Source: Streptomyces caelestis (GTDB taxonomy: Bacteria > Actinomycetota > Actinomycetes > Streptomycetales > Streptomycetaceae). Taken from it: a DNA stretch of 64,000 bases. The stretch covers positions 1-64,000 of the forward strand of contig NZ_LGCN01000240.1 in assembly GCF_001279005.1 (NCBI RefSeq), in the 5' to 3' direction. The stretch's first letter is position 1; every line of letters begins with the position of its first letter. The position numbers and the translations under genes were made by a program. Below the pieces are notes generated by a model. It was given only the letters and a program-made list of their open reading frames with translations. It did no database searches and was not told where the DNA came from. Below are positions 1 to 8,350 of the stretch, in pieces.

Positions 1-275
1 CCCAACAAGCCACCCTCTGCCAACTCTTCGCCGACACCCTCGGACTCCCCCACATCGGCACCCACGACAACTTCTTCGACCACGGCGGCCACTCCCTCCT
101 CGCCACCCGCCTCATCAGCCGCATCCGCACCCACCTCAACCACGAACTCACCATCCGAGACCTCTTCGAACACCCCACCGTCCACGACATCAGCAACCAC
201 CTCACCACCCCCACCACCCCACGCCCCGCACTGCGCCCGATGCGCCCGACCCCCGCCGGCCGGGACACCCGGTGA
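1..275 (+). CDS. NRPS C-terminus, carrier (T) domain, partial at left edge
   Basis: The open frame runs in from the left edge and stops at TGA 273-275. It encodes about 90 residues ending a nonribosomal peptide synthetase. The visible part is a peptidyl carrier domain with the motif NFFDHGGHSLLATRL, whose Ser is the phosphopantetheine site, then a helix ending in LFEHPTV and a short Pro/Arg-rich tail. There is no thioesterase after the carrier, so release or hand-over needs another protein. The stop overlaps the next start (GTGA), so it is translationally coupled to the sbnB-like gene. Codons here are dominated by CAC, ACC and CTC more strongly than in the neighbours. The upstream domains lie outside the window. 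Confidence 0.9.
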   Translation, partial: QQATLCQLFADTLGLPHIGTHDNFFDHGGHSLLATRLISRIRTHLNHELTIRDLFEHPTVHDISNHLTTPTTPRPALRPMRPTPAGRDTR

Positions 276-1378
276 CGGCGGCCTCATCCTCTGGAGCAAC
301 CGTGAAGGAACAAGAGTTCTCGGTCGTCGCCGGCGCGACGGTGCACCGGTGCCTGGCCCACCGGGAGCACGAGGTGATCGACATCGTCGAACAGGCCTAC
401 CGTCTGCACGGGGAGGGCCGGACGATCAACCCGCCCTCGTACTTCCTGCGCTTCCCCGACCGGCCCACGTCCCGCATCATCGCCCTGCCCGCTTCGCTCG
501 GCGGCGACATCGGCGTGGACGGCCTGAAGTGGATCTCCAGCTTTCCGGACAACCTGGCTCACGGCATACCCCGCGCCTCCGCGGTCCTCATCCTCAACGA
601 CGCCAGGACCGGCTCTCCGTACGCCTGCTTGGAGGCTTCCATCATCAGCGCGGTACGCACCGCCGCCTCCGCGGCTCTCGCCGCCCGGCAGCTGACCCGC
701 AACCGGCCGACACCCCGCCGGATCGGGTTCGTGGGAACCGGTCTCATCGCCCGGTACCTCTACGACTATCTCTCCGTACTCGGCTGGGACCTCGAATCCG
801 TGGGGCTGTACGACCTCTCGACCGAGTACGCCCGGAGTTTCGCCGGCCATCTCGAGAGCAGGACTCCCGAGGCCGCGGTGCGGGTGCACACCTCGGCGGG
901 GGAACTGATCCGCTCCAGCGACGTCGTCGTCTTCGCCACCACCGCGGCCACGCCCCACGTCACCGACCCGGACTGGTTCGGGCACCATCCCGTGGTGCTG
1001 CACGTGTCCCTGCGCGACCTGGGCGGCGAAGTCATCACGGCCGGCAGCAACATCGTCGACGACGTCGATCACGTCCTGAAGGCCGACACCTCGGTGCACC
1101 TGGTGGAACAACGCACGGGAACGCGTGACTTCATCGACGGCACCCTTTACCAGGTGCTCACCGGGGACGTCGAGCCGCCCGCCGACCGCACCGTGATCTT
1201 CTCCCCGTTCGGGCTCGGCGTGCTGGATCTGGCGGTCGGGCACTTCGCCTACCAACAGGCTGCGCGGGCACATGAACTGCTGCGCGTCGACGGTTTCTTC
1301 CACGACGTCGACCGCCACCGCAGTCCCGACCCGGTGGGCGCGCCGACCGCCCTCGGCACCCCCGACGGTGCCCGATGA
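272..1378 (+). CDS. sbnB: SbnB-type N-(2-amino-2-carboxyethyl)-L-glutamate dehydrogenase
   Basis: 368 aa, ornithine cyclodeaminase/mu-crystallin fold. SbnB oxidises N-(2-amino-2-carboxyethyl)-glutamate with NAD+ to give L-2,3-diaminopropionate (Dap) and 2-oxoglutarate. Visible signatures are NPPSYFLRF near residue 50, GLKWISSFPDN and PRASAVLILND in the N-terminal half, LEASIISAVRTAASAALAA near residue 120, and the dinucleotide motif GFVGTGLIA near residue 152. GTG start overlaps the NRPS stop and its own stop overlaps the next ATG (ATGA), so it belongs to the NRPS operon. Dap is probably a precursor for this assembly line. The partner SbnA (cysteine synthase-like, using O-phosphoserine and glutamate) is not in the window and may lie upstream. 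Confidence 0.88.
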   Translation: MTAASSSGATVKEQEFSVVAGATVHRCLAHREHEVIDIVEQAYRLHGEGRTINPPSYFLRFPDRPTSRIIALPASLGGDIGVDGLKWISSFPDNLAHGIPRASAVLILNDARTGSPYACLEASIISAVRTAASAALAARQLTRNRPTPRRIGFVGTGLIARYLYDYLSVLGWDLESVGLYDLSTEYARSFAGHLESRTPEAAVRVHTSAGELIRSSDVVVFATTAATPHVTDPDWFGHHPVVLHVSLRDLGGEVITAGSNIVDDVDHVLKADTSVHLVEQRTGTRDFIDGTLYQVLTGDVEPPADRTVIFSPFGLGVLDLAVGHFAYQQAARAHELLRVDGFFHDVDRHRSPDPVGAPTALGTPDGAR

Positions 1379-3024
1379 GCGGCGCGACGCCCCTCGGCGA
1401 ACTCCGTCTGGTCCCCGGCACCGCGGCCCTGGCACGGGCCCGGGCGCTGCGCAACCCCATGGAGGTCGACGTGGCGAGCGCGGTGCTCGATCACGTCGCC
1501 CGGCACGCCGAGCAGGACGCGGACCGCCCCGCGGTGGTCCACGGCGATCGGGTGGTGACTTACCGGGGGCTGCTGGAGCGCGTCGGCACGCTGCGCGTCG
1601 AACTGCTCGCCCGCGGCTGTGGCGCCGGTGACGTCGTCGCGGCGACCGGGCTGCGCTGCCCGGACAGCGTGGTGGTCCTGCTGGCCGTGGAGAGTGTCGC
1701 CGCCGTCTACCTGCCGGTGGATCCCGAGTGGCCGGCCGACCGCATCGCGGACGTCCTGGAACGTGGGGGGGCCCGCTGCCTGGTCGACTGCACCCCGGCG
1801 GTCACCGGCGCGGCCCGGGAGGCAGCGGCGCGCGTCGGGGTGAAGCCGGTGCCGGTGCCGGACTCCTCGACGCCGGACGCCCCTCTGCCGTCGGTCGGGG
1901 AGCACGACCGCTCGCGGGAAGCCCGCTACACGATCTTCACGTCGGGGACGACGGGCCGTCCCAAGGGGGCGGTCGTCGAACACCGGGGCATGATGAACCA
2001 CTTGTGGGCCAAGGTGGTCGACCTGTCTCTGGGGCCCGCGGACACGGTGGCCTTCACCGCGCCGCTGGTCTTCGACATCGCGGTGTGGCAGATGCTCGCA
2101 CCCCTGCTCGTGGGAGGCACGGTCGCGGTCGTCGACGACGCCGACCTGGCCTTCCCGCGGCGGCTGGTGGGTGCCCTCTCCAGGTCCCGGACGAGCGTCG
2201 TGGAGCTGGTGCCCACGGTGCTCGGCTGGCTCGTCGACCAGGTCCGCCGCGAGGGCCCCGGCCCCCTCGCCGGTCTGCGCTGGGTCATCTCCACCGGTGA
2301 AGAGTTGCGGCCCGCTCTGGCGAAGCGCGTGGTGGAGGCCTTCCCGGACGCCCAGGTGCTCAACGCCTACGGTCCCACCGAGTGCTCCGACGACGTGACC
2401 CACCAGGTGGTGGGAGCGCCGGAGACGGCGCTGGACCGACTGCCGGTGGGCGCCGCTGTGGCCAACGCCGTTCTCCACGTGCTGGTCAGGGAGTCCGGCG
2501 ACCAGTGGCGTACCGCCGAAGAGGGCGAGCCGGGCGAACTGTTCGTCGGAGGGCTGCCGGTCGGGCTGGGGTATCTCAACAACGACGCCACCACTCGGTC
2601 CGCCTTCTTCGAGGACGTCATCGATCCGGACTCCCCCACCGGCCGCCTCTACCGGACGGGCGACCTCGCCCACGTGGAGGACGGCAGTGTCCACTATCTG
2701 GGCCGCGCCGACCGGCAGGTGAAGGTGTCAGGGGTGCGGATGGAGCTCGACGAGGTCGAGGTGGTGCTCAGTCGCCACCCCGCCGTGGAGAGCTGCGCCG
2801 TCGTCCTCGGCGAGGCACAGGGGCACGCGGTGCTCACGGCCCACTACAGCGTGCGGCGGCCCGTCACGGCCGACGAGTTGAAGGAGTACCTGAGCGCCCG
2901 CCTGCCCGCCGCGATGGTCCCCCGCCGGTGGCGGCGGTGGGAGGCGCTGCCGCTCACCCGCAATGGGAAGACCGACCATCGCGCCCTCCGGGACGTCGGC
3001 GCGGCGGAGGTCACCAGCCCGTGA
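1375..3024 (+). CDS. Stand-alone NRPS adenylation domain (amino acid-AMP ligase)
   Basis: 549 aa, a complete ANL adenylating enzyme without a fused carrier. Core motifs seen: FTSGTTGRPKG (A3), FDIAVWQ (A4), NAYGPTE (A5), GELFVGG (A6), YRTGDLA (A7), the A8 loop before VKVSGVRMELDEVE, and NGKTD with the A10 Lys. Specificity positions read by hand give D-I-W-E-I-T-A-D-D-K. The Asp235-equivalent marks an alpha-amino acid substrate, but I do not recognise this code. It starts in an ATGA overlap with the sbnB-like gene and is followed 64 bp later by a free carrier protein, its likely partner. Dap itself, or an amino acid made by this cluster, is a reasonable substrate guess, not shown. Confidence 0.87.
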   Translation: MSGATPLGELRLVPGTAALARARALRNPMEVDVASAVLDHVARHAEQDADRPAVVHGDRVVTYRGLLERVGTLRVELLARGCGAGDVVAATGLRCPDSVVVLLAVESVAAVYLPVDPEWPADRIADVLERGGARCLVDCTPAVTGAAREAAARVGVKPVPVPDSSTPDAPLPSVGEHDRSREARYTIFTSGTTGRPKGAVVEHRGMMNHLWAKVVDLSLGPADTVAFTAPLVFDIAVWQMLAPLLVGGTVAVVDDADLAFPRRLVGALSRSRTSVVELVPTVLGWLVDQVRREGPGPLAGLRWVISTGEELRPALAKRVVEAFPDAQVLNAYGPTECSDDVTHQVVGAPETALDRLPVGAAVANAVLHVLVRESGDQWRTAEEGEPGELFVGGLPVGLGYLNNDATTRSAFFEDVIDPDSPTGRLYRTGDLAHVEDGSVHYLGRADRQVKVSGVRMELDEVEVVLSRHPAVESCAVVLGEAQGHAVLTAHYSVRRPVTADELKEYLSARLPAAMVPRRWRRWEALPLTRNGKTDHRALRDVGAAEVTSP

Positions 3025-3088
3025 CGCTCGCGCCGGGCCGACGCCCGCACAGCACTGAGTACATACCGACAACACGGGGAGCACAGCC

Positions 3089-3361
3089 GTGAATCAACCT
3101 TGGGAAGATCGTTTCGAGGCCTTGCTGGAGGCCCAACTCGGCCCGGTCGCCGGCACCGGGCTGACCGCGGACGACGACCTCTTCGAGAAGGGCCTGGACT
3201 CCGTCGGCGTCGTGGCCCTCGTTGTCGCGGCCGAGGAGACCTACGGGATCGTGTTCCCGGACGAGGCGCTGGACCGGGAGACGTTCAGGACTCCCGGATC
3301 GCTGTGGGCCACGATCTGCGGCCTGCTCTCCCCGGTGCCGGACGGCGGGGGGAACGGATGA
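3089..3361 (+). CDS. Free acyl/peptidyl carrier protein
   Basis: 90 aa, a single carrier domain. GLDSVGVVALV gives the phosphopantetheine Ser at residue 38, preceded by DDDLFEKG. The length is normal for a discrete ACP/PCP. The GTG start lies 64 bp after the free adenylation domain and the stop overlaps the next ATG (ATGA), so it is co-translated with the kinase gene. It most likely carries the amino acid activated by the neighbouring adenylation enzyme, either for on-carrier modification or for transfer to an NRPS module upstream of the window. Partner choice is inferred from position only. Confidence 0.87.
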   Translation: MNQPWEDRFEALLEAQLGPVAGTGLTADDDLFEKGLDSVGVVALVVAAEETYGIVFPDEALDRETFRTPGSLWATICGLLSPVPDGGGNG

Positions 3362-4041
3362 TCGTCTCCGTCGCCGGCACGGACGGCGCCGGTAAATCCA
3401 CCGTGACGCGGCTCGCCGCCGAACGCCTCACGCGTGCGGGAGTCCCGATCGAGCGCGTCGAGCGGTGGGACATCGTGGACAACCCCCGGTATCCGGCGGC
3501 CCGTCTCCTGCGCCCCGACGTCCCGACCGCCAGGACCTGCGTGGCCGACATGCCGGCCGGCCCCCGCTTCCTGTTCCTGATGTGGTCCATCGACATGGCG
3601 CTGGTCGGCCGCGCGCCAGGGAACGGGCGGGACGGCGCGGTCACGCTCCTCGACGGGTACTGGATGAAGCACGCGGCGAGCGAGATCGCCTACGGCCTGG
3701 ACCGGGCGTGGGTCGAATCGGTCGTGGCGGGCCTGCCGCCCTCACGGACGGTGGTCTACCTCAGACTCGAGCCGGAAGAGGCCTGGGAACGCAAGGTGGG
3801 CCGGGATCTGGTCCCTTACGAGTGCGCCATGGACCCCGCGTGTTCCCGCGAGAGCTTCCTGACACACCAGCGGCGCATCCTCGACGTGCTCGACAGCTGG
3901 GCATCGCGTTTCGGGTGGCGGGAGATCGATGCCGCGCAGGCCCTCGACACGGTGGTGGACCACGTCGTCACCCACGTGGCGGGGCGAGTCACGGACGATG
4001 CGCACCGGGCGGCCTCGGCCGCGGAGACGGGGGCCCGGTGA
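3358..4041 (+). CDS. Thymidylate kinase-like P-loop kinase
   Basis: 227 aa, NMP-kinase fold. Walker A GTDGAGKST at residues 7-15, and a central LLDGYWMKHAASEIAYGL in the place where thymidylate kinases have the DRY-type motif. TVVYLRLEPEEAWERK resembles the lid and adenine-binding region of TMK. The sequence is more divergent than housekeeping Tmk and it sits inside a biosynthetic operon, overlapping the carrier gene by ATGA and the FomA-like kinase by GTGA. A pathway-specific substrate is therefore likely. Working idea: it adds a second phosphate to the product of the FomA-like enzyme, as FomB does in fosfomycin resistance, although FomB is from another family. It could instead phosphorylate a biosynthetic intermediate. 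Confidence 0.75.
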   Translation: MIVSVAGTDGAGKSTVTRLAAERLTRAGVPIERVERWDIVDNPRYPAARLLRPDVPTARTCVADMPAGPRFLFLMWSIDMALVGRAPGNGRDGAVTLLDGYWMKHAASEIAYGLDRAWVESVVAGLPPSRTVVYLRLEPEEAWERKVGRDLVPYECAMDPACSRESFLTHQRRILDVLDSWASRFGWREIDAAQALDTVVDHVVTHVAGRVTDDAHRAASAAETGAR

Positions 4042-4868
4042 GCGACGACAGCGCCACCGGCCACGGCGCGCCCCGCACCGTGGTGGTCAAGGTGGGCGGC
4101 AGCCTTGTGTCGGACAAGCGCAGCGACCACGACATCGACGAGGCCGCCGTACTGGACTACGCGAGGCTCGTGGCGGACCTGGCACGGTCCTACCCGGGAC
4201 GCGTGGTCCTCGTGGCCGGGGGCGGCGCCCTCGGGCACGGTGCGGTGCGCCGGAAGGAACACGACGGCCGGCTGGCCCTGTTGCCCCTGACTCGGGCGAC
4301 CTTCGCCGTCAAGTGGGTGTGGACCGAGGCGTTCCGCGCCGTCGGGCTGCCCGCCGTACCACTTCAGGCGATGGCCATGTACGCGGAGGGCGGGGACGGT
4401 CCGATGTTCCAGACGGGCGTGGTGTCCCGGCTGCTGGGCACGGGCGTCCTTCCCGTGCTCTCCGGGGACTGTGTGCTGACGGCCGACGGCGACCTGCGCA
4501 TTCTGGGCAGCGACCATGTGCCCGGGATCCTGCTGGACGGCTCCTTCGGGCCGGTCCGGGTGGTCGCGCTGACCGACGTGCCCGGTATCCACACCGGTCG
4601 CACCGGTGACAGCCCGGTCGTGCCGTACCTGGACGCGGCGGATCCCTCCCGCGCCTACGCGTACCTGTGGCCGACCGCCGCCTGGGACACCAGCGGTGCC
4701 ATGCGCGGCAAGGTCGACGCATTCGTCGCACATGCCGCCCGGGGTGCCGAGTGCGTCATCGCCCGGGGCGACCGCAAGGCCGCGAGTCTGCGCCATCTGA
4801 TGGCTCCGATGGCCGACTGGCCAAAGGACCTTCCGCGCACGGTGATCTCCCGCAGCCGCCCGGCCTAG
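4038..4868 (+). CDS. FomA-like amino acid kinase-family phosphotransferase
   Basis: 276 aa, amino acid kinase fold. KVGGSL places Lys18 at the ATP/phosphate position. GGGALGHGA puts His67 where FomA has its substrate-binding His. LTDVPGIHTG and the C-terminal block W-x-TSGAM-x-GK-x-DA then ARGAEC-x-IARGD follow FomA from fosfomycin producers closely; isopentenyl phosphate kinases are more distant relatives. FomA adds a phosphate to the phosphonate of fosfomycin, a self-resistance step. GTG start overlaps the upstream kinase stop. With the PhnW-like neighbour this points to a phosphonate product, protected or activated by phosphorylation. Substrate not shown. Alternative: a kinase for a phosphorylated biosynthetic intermediate. 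Confidence 0.8.
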   Translation: MSDDSATGHGAPRTVVVKVGGSLVSDKRSDHDIDEAAVLDYARLVADLARSYPGRVVLVAGGGALGHGAVRRKEHDGRLALLPLTRATFAVKWVWTEAFRAVGLPAVPLQAMAMYAEGGDGPMFQTGVVSRLLGTGVLPVLSGDCVLTADGDLRILGSDHVPGILLDGSFGPVRVVALTDVPGIHTGRTGDSPVVPYLDAADPSRAYAYLWPTAAWDTSGAMRGKVDAFVAHAARGAECVIARGDRKAASLRHLMAPMADWPKDLPRTVISRSRPA

Positions 4869-4930
4869 GGCTGTCCGAAGCCTGGCGCTCCCGGTCAACC
4901 GTCCACATCTTCGATTTGGTGGAGTCCCTC

Positions 4931-6067
4931 ATGTCATCTTCTCCCGCCCCGGCCGGCTCGCGGCTGCAGGGCCGCGTGGTCCTGATGAACCCCGGGCCTG
5001 TCAACGTGTCCGAGGAAGTCCGGGCCGCACTGTCGCTGCCCGACCTGTGCCATCGTGAACCTGAGGCACTCGCGCTGATGCAACGCATCAGGAGGAAGAC
5101 CGTACTCCTGTGCGGCGGTGACGAAAGTCATGCCGCCGTCATGCTGGCGGGGTCCGGGACCACGACTCTCGAGGCGGCCCTCTCCTCGATCGTTCCCCGC
5201 GACGGACGTCTCCTCGTGATCGACAACGGCCACTACGGCGAGCGGCTGAGCCGGATCGTGTCGGTGCACGGCATTTCCTGCGCGCGCCTGGAGTTCGGCT
5301 GGGGCCGTCCCGTCGACGTGACGGCCGTGGACCGGGCCCTGGCCGAGGATCCGTCGATCACGCACGTCGGACTGGTGCACCACGAGACGAGCACCGGCAT
5401 GCTCAATCAGCTGCGGGAGATCGGGGCCGTGGTCGCACGGCACGGCCGTTCTCTGGCCGTCGATGCCATCAGCAGCCTCGGGGCCGAGGAGCTCGACCTG
5501 GCTGCCGACCACATCGACTGGTGCGTCGGCACCGCGAACAAGTGCCTTGAGGGGTTCCCCGGCGTGAGTTTCGTCGTCGCCCCGCGCGAACGGCTGGCCG
5601 GTCTGGCCGATGTCCCGGCGCGGACCTTCTCGCTGGACCTGCACCGCCACTTCGTCGCCCAGGAGCACGACGGCGCACCCGCGTTCACCCTGCCGCTGCA
5701 GGTCATGGCCGCCTTCGACACCGCGCTCGACCTCGCCCTGCGGGAGGGCACAAGTCGCCGCCACGCGCGGTACACAGCCCTGGCCGAGCGCATTCGCACC
5801 GGTCTCACCGAGCGCGGCCTGGCGCTCCGGCTCCCCGCTGCCCACCGGGCAAGCTCACTGACCGGCGTCGCGCTCCCTGACGGACTGACCTACGAGGAAC
5901 TCCATGACGGTCTCAAAGCCGAGGGGTTCGTCGTGTACTCGACCCAGGAGAACGGCGCCCGGGAGTTCCGGATAGCCAACATGGGCCAGCTCACCGAGGA
6001 GGACATCACCGGCTTCCTCGCCGCGTTCGACCGTGTCGTCGACAAGCACCCGGGAGAGGGCCGATGA
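4931..6067 (+). CDS. Class V aminotransferase, PhnW-like
   Basis: 378 aa, PLP fold type I. It follows 2-aminoethylphosphonate:pyruvate transaminase (PhnW) in order: MNPGPVNVSEEV at the N-terminus, GSGTTTLEAAL for PLP phosphate binding, HHETSTGMLN, VDAISSLG, and SANKC-type Lys motif TANKCLEGFPG with Lys204 as the Schiff-base residue. In its family it interconverts phosphonoacetaldehyde and 2-aminoethylphosphonate. Serine/alanine-glyoxylate transaminases are close relatives, so the amino acceptor is open. ATG chosen because GGTGGAG lies 7-8 nt upstream. A 62-bp gap separates it from the FomA-like gene and its stop overlaps the next ATG. Confidence 0.8.
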   Translation: MSSSPAPAGSRLQGRVVLMNPGPVNVSEEVRAALSLPDLCHREPEALALMQRIRRKTVLLCGGDESHAAVMLAGSGTTTLEAALSSIVPRDGRLLVIDNGHYGERLSRIVSVHGISCARLEFGWGRPVDVTAVDRALAEDPSITHVGLVHHETSTGMLNQLREIGAVVARHGRSLAVDAISSLGAEELDLAADHIDWCVGTANKCLEGFPGVSFVVAPRERLAGLADVPARTFSLDLHRHFVAQEHDGAPAFTLPLQVMAAFDTALDLALREGTSRRHARYTALAERIRTGLTERGLALRLPAAHRASSLTGVALPDGLTYEELHDGLKAEGFVVYSTQENGAREFRIANMGQLTEEDITGFLAAFDRVVDKHPGEGR

Positions 6068-8337
6068 CCGGCACCACCTGTTCCGCGCAGTCCGCAGCGC
6101 CCGGCCCCGGCCCGGGGCAGGAGGACGCGCGCGCTGCACGCGTGACCTTGGCGATCATCGGCGCAGGTCCCAGCTGCACTTATGTGCTGGACCGACTGGC
6201 GGCAGCCACCCGGGACGCGGCCGTCCCGCTCGGTCTGGACATCCATGTCTTCGACAAGAGCGGACAGTTCGGCGCCGGTCAGGTGCACAGCCCTGACCAG
6301 CCGGCCACGAGCTATCTGAACCGCATCGTCGGCCAGGTGGGCTTCGCCGCCGACGAGAGTGTCGTGGACGCCGGGCCGCTCCTGGATCCGGCCGAACGAC
6401 CGACCCTGCTGGAATGGTGCCGCAGGAGGTTCCGCGAGACCGGTGACCCGGTGTTCGACCTGACGGCCGAGGACTGGCCGAAGCGCTATGTGCATGGTCA
6501 GGCGTTGCGTGGCCAGTTCGACCTCTATGTGCGGTTACTGCGGCAGCAGCCGGGGGTGCGCGTCTGGCTGCACCCCGACGAGGTCGTTGATCTGGACGAC
6601 GGCGGCAACGACGACGGGCTGACCGTGATCACCGCGTCCGGCGGCCGGCCGGTGCGCGCCAGTCATGTGCTCATGGTGACCGGGCACTCCTCCAACGACC
6701 CCCTGAAGTATGCCGGTCCGCGGCAGTGGGCGGACTTCGCCCTCGGGCACCCGGCGGATTTCGTTCCCTCCGCGTATCCGCTGGACCAGGCGTTCAGGCC
6801 CGGTACGGCTGGTCCGGAACGTGTCGTCGGATGCCTGGGAATGGGCCTCACCGCCATCGACGTGATCCTCCACCTCACGGAGGGCCGAGGAGGCCGCTTC
6901 GCCCCCGGTTCCGACGGACTGCTGGAGTACCGGCCCTCCGGTGCCGAGCCGGCCTCGATCGTGGTGTTCAGCCGGGCGGGACTGTTCACGTTCGCTCGCC
7001 CCTACAACGCCAAGGAGCGCAATCCGCGCGAGTTGGAGCACCGCGGCACATTCCTGGTCGAGGAGGCCGTGGACCGGCTGCGCGTCTCGGCCGGGCTGCC
7101 CGTGCGGGTGGGCAGGAAGATGCGGCGGCAGCTGGACTTCCGGGGGCATCTCCTGCCCGTCGTGGTCCTGGAGATGGCCCACCTGTACTACACCACTCTG
7201 TTCGGGCACCGGTTCGGTGTGGCAGCGGAGGGCGCCGCACGGCCGGAGTACGAGGCGTTCCTCGACGACGGCGGAGCGGGAGCTCCGTCGGACGCGTCGG
7301 TCGAGCGGCTGCTGGCGCCTCTGGAGAGAGCCGTCGACGAAGCGGTGTCCTGCGTCGACGGCGCCCTGTCGGGAAAGGAGTGCGACGCGCCCCGGCCGCC
7401 CTGGGCCGAGGACGCGCTCACCCGTTTCCTGACAGTGGTGTTCGGTCCCGAGCAGGCGGACAAGCTGCTCGCCCTCCGGGACGATGCGGGCGAGTTCGCC
7501 GCCGCCGTCGCCGCGGCGGACTCCCCCTTCCGGCACCACAGGACAGCGGAGGCGAACCGCTTCTCGTGGGACCGTATGGTCGAGCCGGTCCCCCGCGACC
7601 GCTACACGAATCCGCAGGAGTACCGCGAGGCACTGCTGGACTTCATCGACGTCGACCACCGCTGGGCCGCCCAGAACAATCTCTGGAACCCCGCCAAGGC
7701 AGCCGCCGACGGCGTATGGCGGGACCTGCGCGACGTCCTCGCGTACGCACTGGACTTCGGTGGCCTGCGAGCATCCTCGCACCGGGACTTCCTCGACGTG
7801 TACATGCGGCACCACAACCGCTTGTGCAACGGTGCCGCCCTGGTCGTCATGGAGAAGATACGCGCGCTCGTCCGGCACGGTCTCGTCGATGTCTCGGTCG
7901 GTCCCGAGGCTGTGGTGGAGACGGACGAGGGCACCGGGCGGTTCCGGGTGCGCGGTCCCCTCACCGGGGCGGAACGCCAGGTGGACGTGCTGGTGGACTC
8001 ACGTGTGCACCCCTTCGACGCCGAGAAGGACGCGCACCCCCTCTATCCGAACCTGCTGCGCCGGGGGCTGGTGCGCAAGTGGACCAATCCTGGTCGGGGT
8101 GAGGCCGACTTCTCGCCGGGTGGGCTGGACCTGACGGACGCGTTCCACCCGGTTCGGGCCGACGGCCGCACCGACAGCCGGCTCACCCTGCTCGGCCCAC
8201 CGAGCGAAGGCGTCATGTTCTTCCAGCTGGGGGCGCTGCGGCCCCACCAGAACCACCACGTGATGCAGGACATCCTGCTGTGGCTGAAGGGCTTCTGGTC
8301 GGACGTCACCGACCCCGGAGCCGCACAGGACGGTTGA
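6064..8337 (+). CDS. FAD/NAD(P)-binding protein, large
   Basis: 757 aa. An N-terminal Rossmann motif IIGAGPSCTYVLDRL at residues 31-45 and a second nucleotide-binding element near GCLGMGLTAIDVILHL (about residue 260) match the FAD-NAD(P)-binding (PF13454-type) family, whose members include uncharacterised flavoproteins in biosynthetic clusters. The middle and C-terminal parts (about 330-720) carry DVYMRHHNRLCNG and a final FFQLGALRPHQNHHVM block and have no catalytic motif I can name. It starts in an ATGA overlap with the PhnW-like gene and closes the operon. An oxidative step on an amine or amino acid intermediate (for example N-oxygenation) is plausible but inferred from family only. Confidence 0.7.
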   Translation: MTGTTCSAQSAAPGPGPGQEDARAARVTLAIIGAGPSCTYVLDRLAAATRDAAVPLGLDIHVFDKSGQFGAGQVHSPDQPATSYLNRIVGQVGFAADESVVDAGPLLDPAERPTLLEWCRRRFRETGDPVFDLTAEDWPKRYVHGQALRGQFDLYVRLLRQQPGVRVWLHPDEVVDLDDGGNDDGLTVITASGGRPVRASHVLMVTGHSSNDPLKYAGPRQWADFALGHPADFVPSAYPLDQAFRPGTAGPERVVGCLGMGLTAIDVILHLTEGRGGRFAPGSDGLLEYRPSGAEPASIVVFSRAGLFTFARPYNAKERNPRELEHRGTFLVEEAVDRLRVSAGLPVRVGRKMRRQLDFRGHLLPVVVLEMAHLYYTTLFGHRFGVAAEGAARPEYEAFLDDGGAGAPSDASVERLLAPLERAVDEAVSCVDGALSGKECDAPRPPWAEDALTRFLTVVFGPEQADKLLALRDDAGEFAAAVAAADSPFRHHRTAEANRFSWDRMVEPVPRDRYTNPQEYREALLDFIDVDHRWAAQNNLWNPAKAAADGVWRDLRDVLAYALDFGGLRASSHRDFLDVYMRHHNRLCNGAALVVMEKIRALVRHGLVDVSVGPEAVVETDEGTGRFRVRGPLTGAERQVDVLVDSRVHPFDAEKDAHPLYPNLLRRGLVRKWTNPGRGEADFSPGGLDLTDAFHPVRADGRTDSRLTLLGPPSEGVMFFQLGALRPHQNHHVMQDILLWLKGFWSDVTDPGAAQDG

Positions 8338-8350
8338 GCGACACCGCCGT

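Noticed and set aside
284..1435. A 383-residue minus frame across the sbnB-like gene.
   Set aside because: Shadow of the coding strand, no family motif and no sensible start.
1375..3024. That this free A domain is the missing starter loader of the metallophore line.
   Set aside because: Its pocket has the Asp235-equivalent typical for alpha-amino acids, not the Asn/neutral pattern of aryl-acid ligases, and it belongs to another operon on the other strand.
3358..4041. A housekeeping thymidylate kinase (tmk).
   Set aside because: It is embedded in a biosynthetic operon with overlaps on both sides and lacks the usual DRY motif, so a pathway kinase is more likely.
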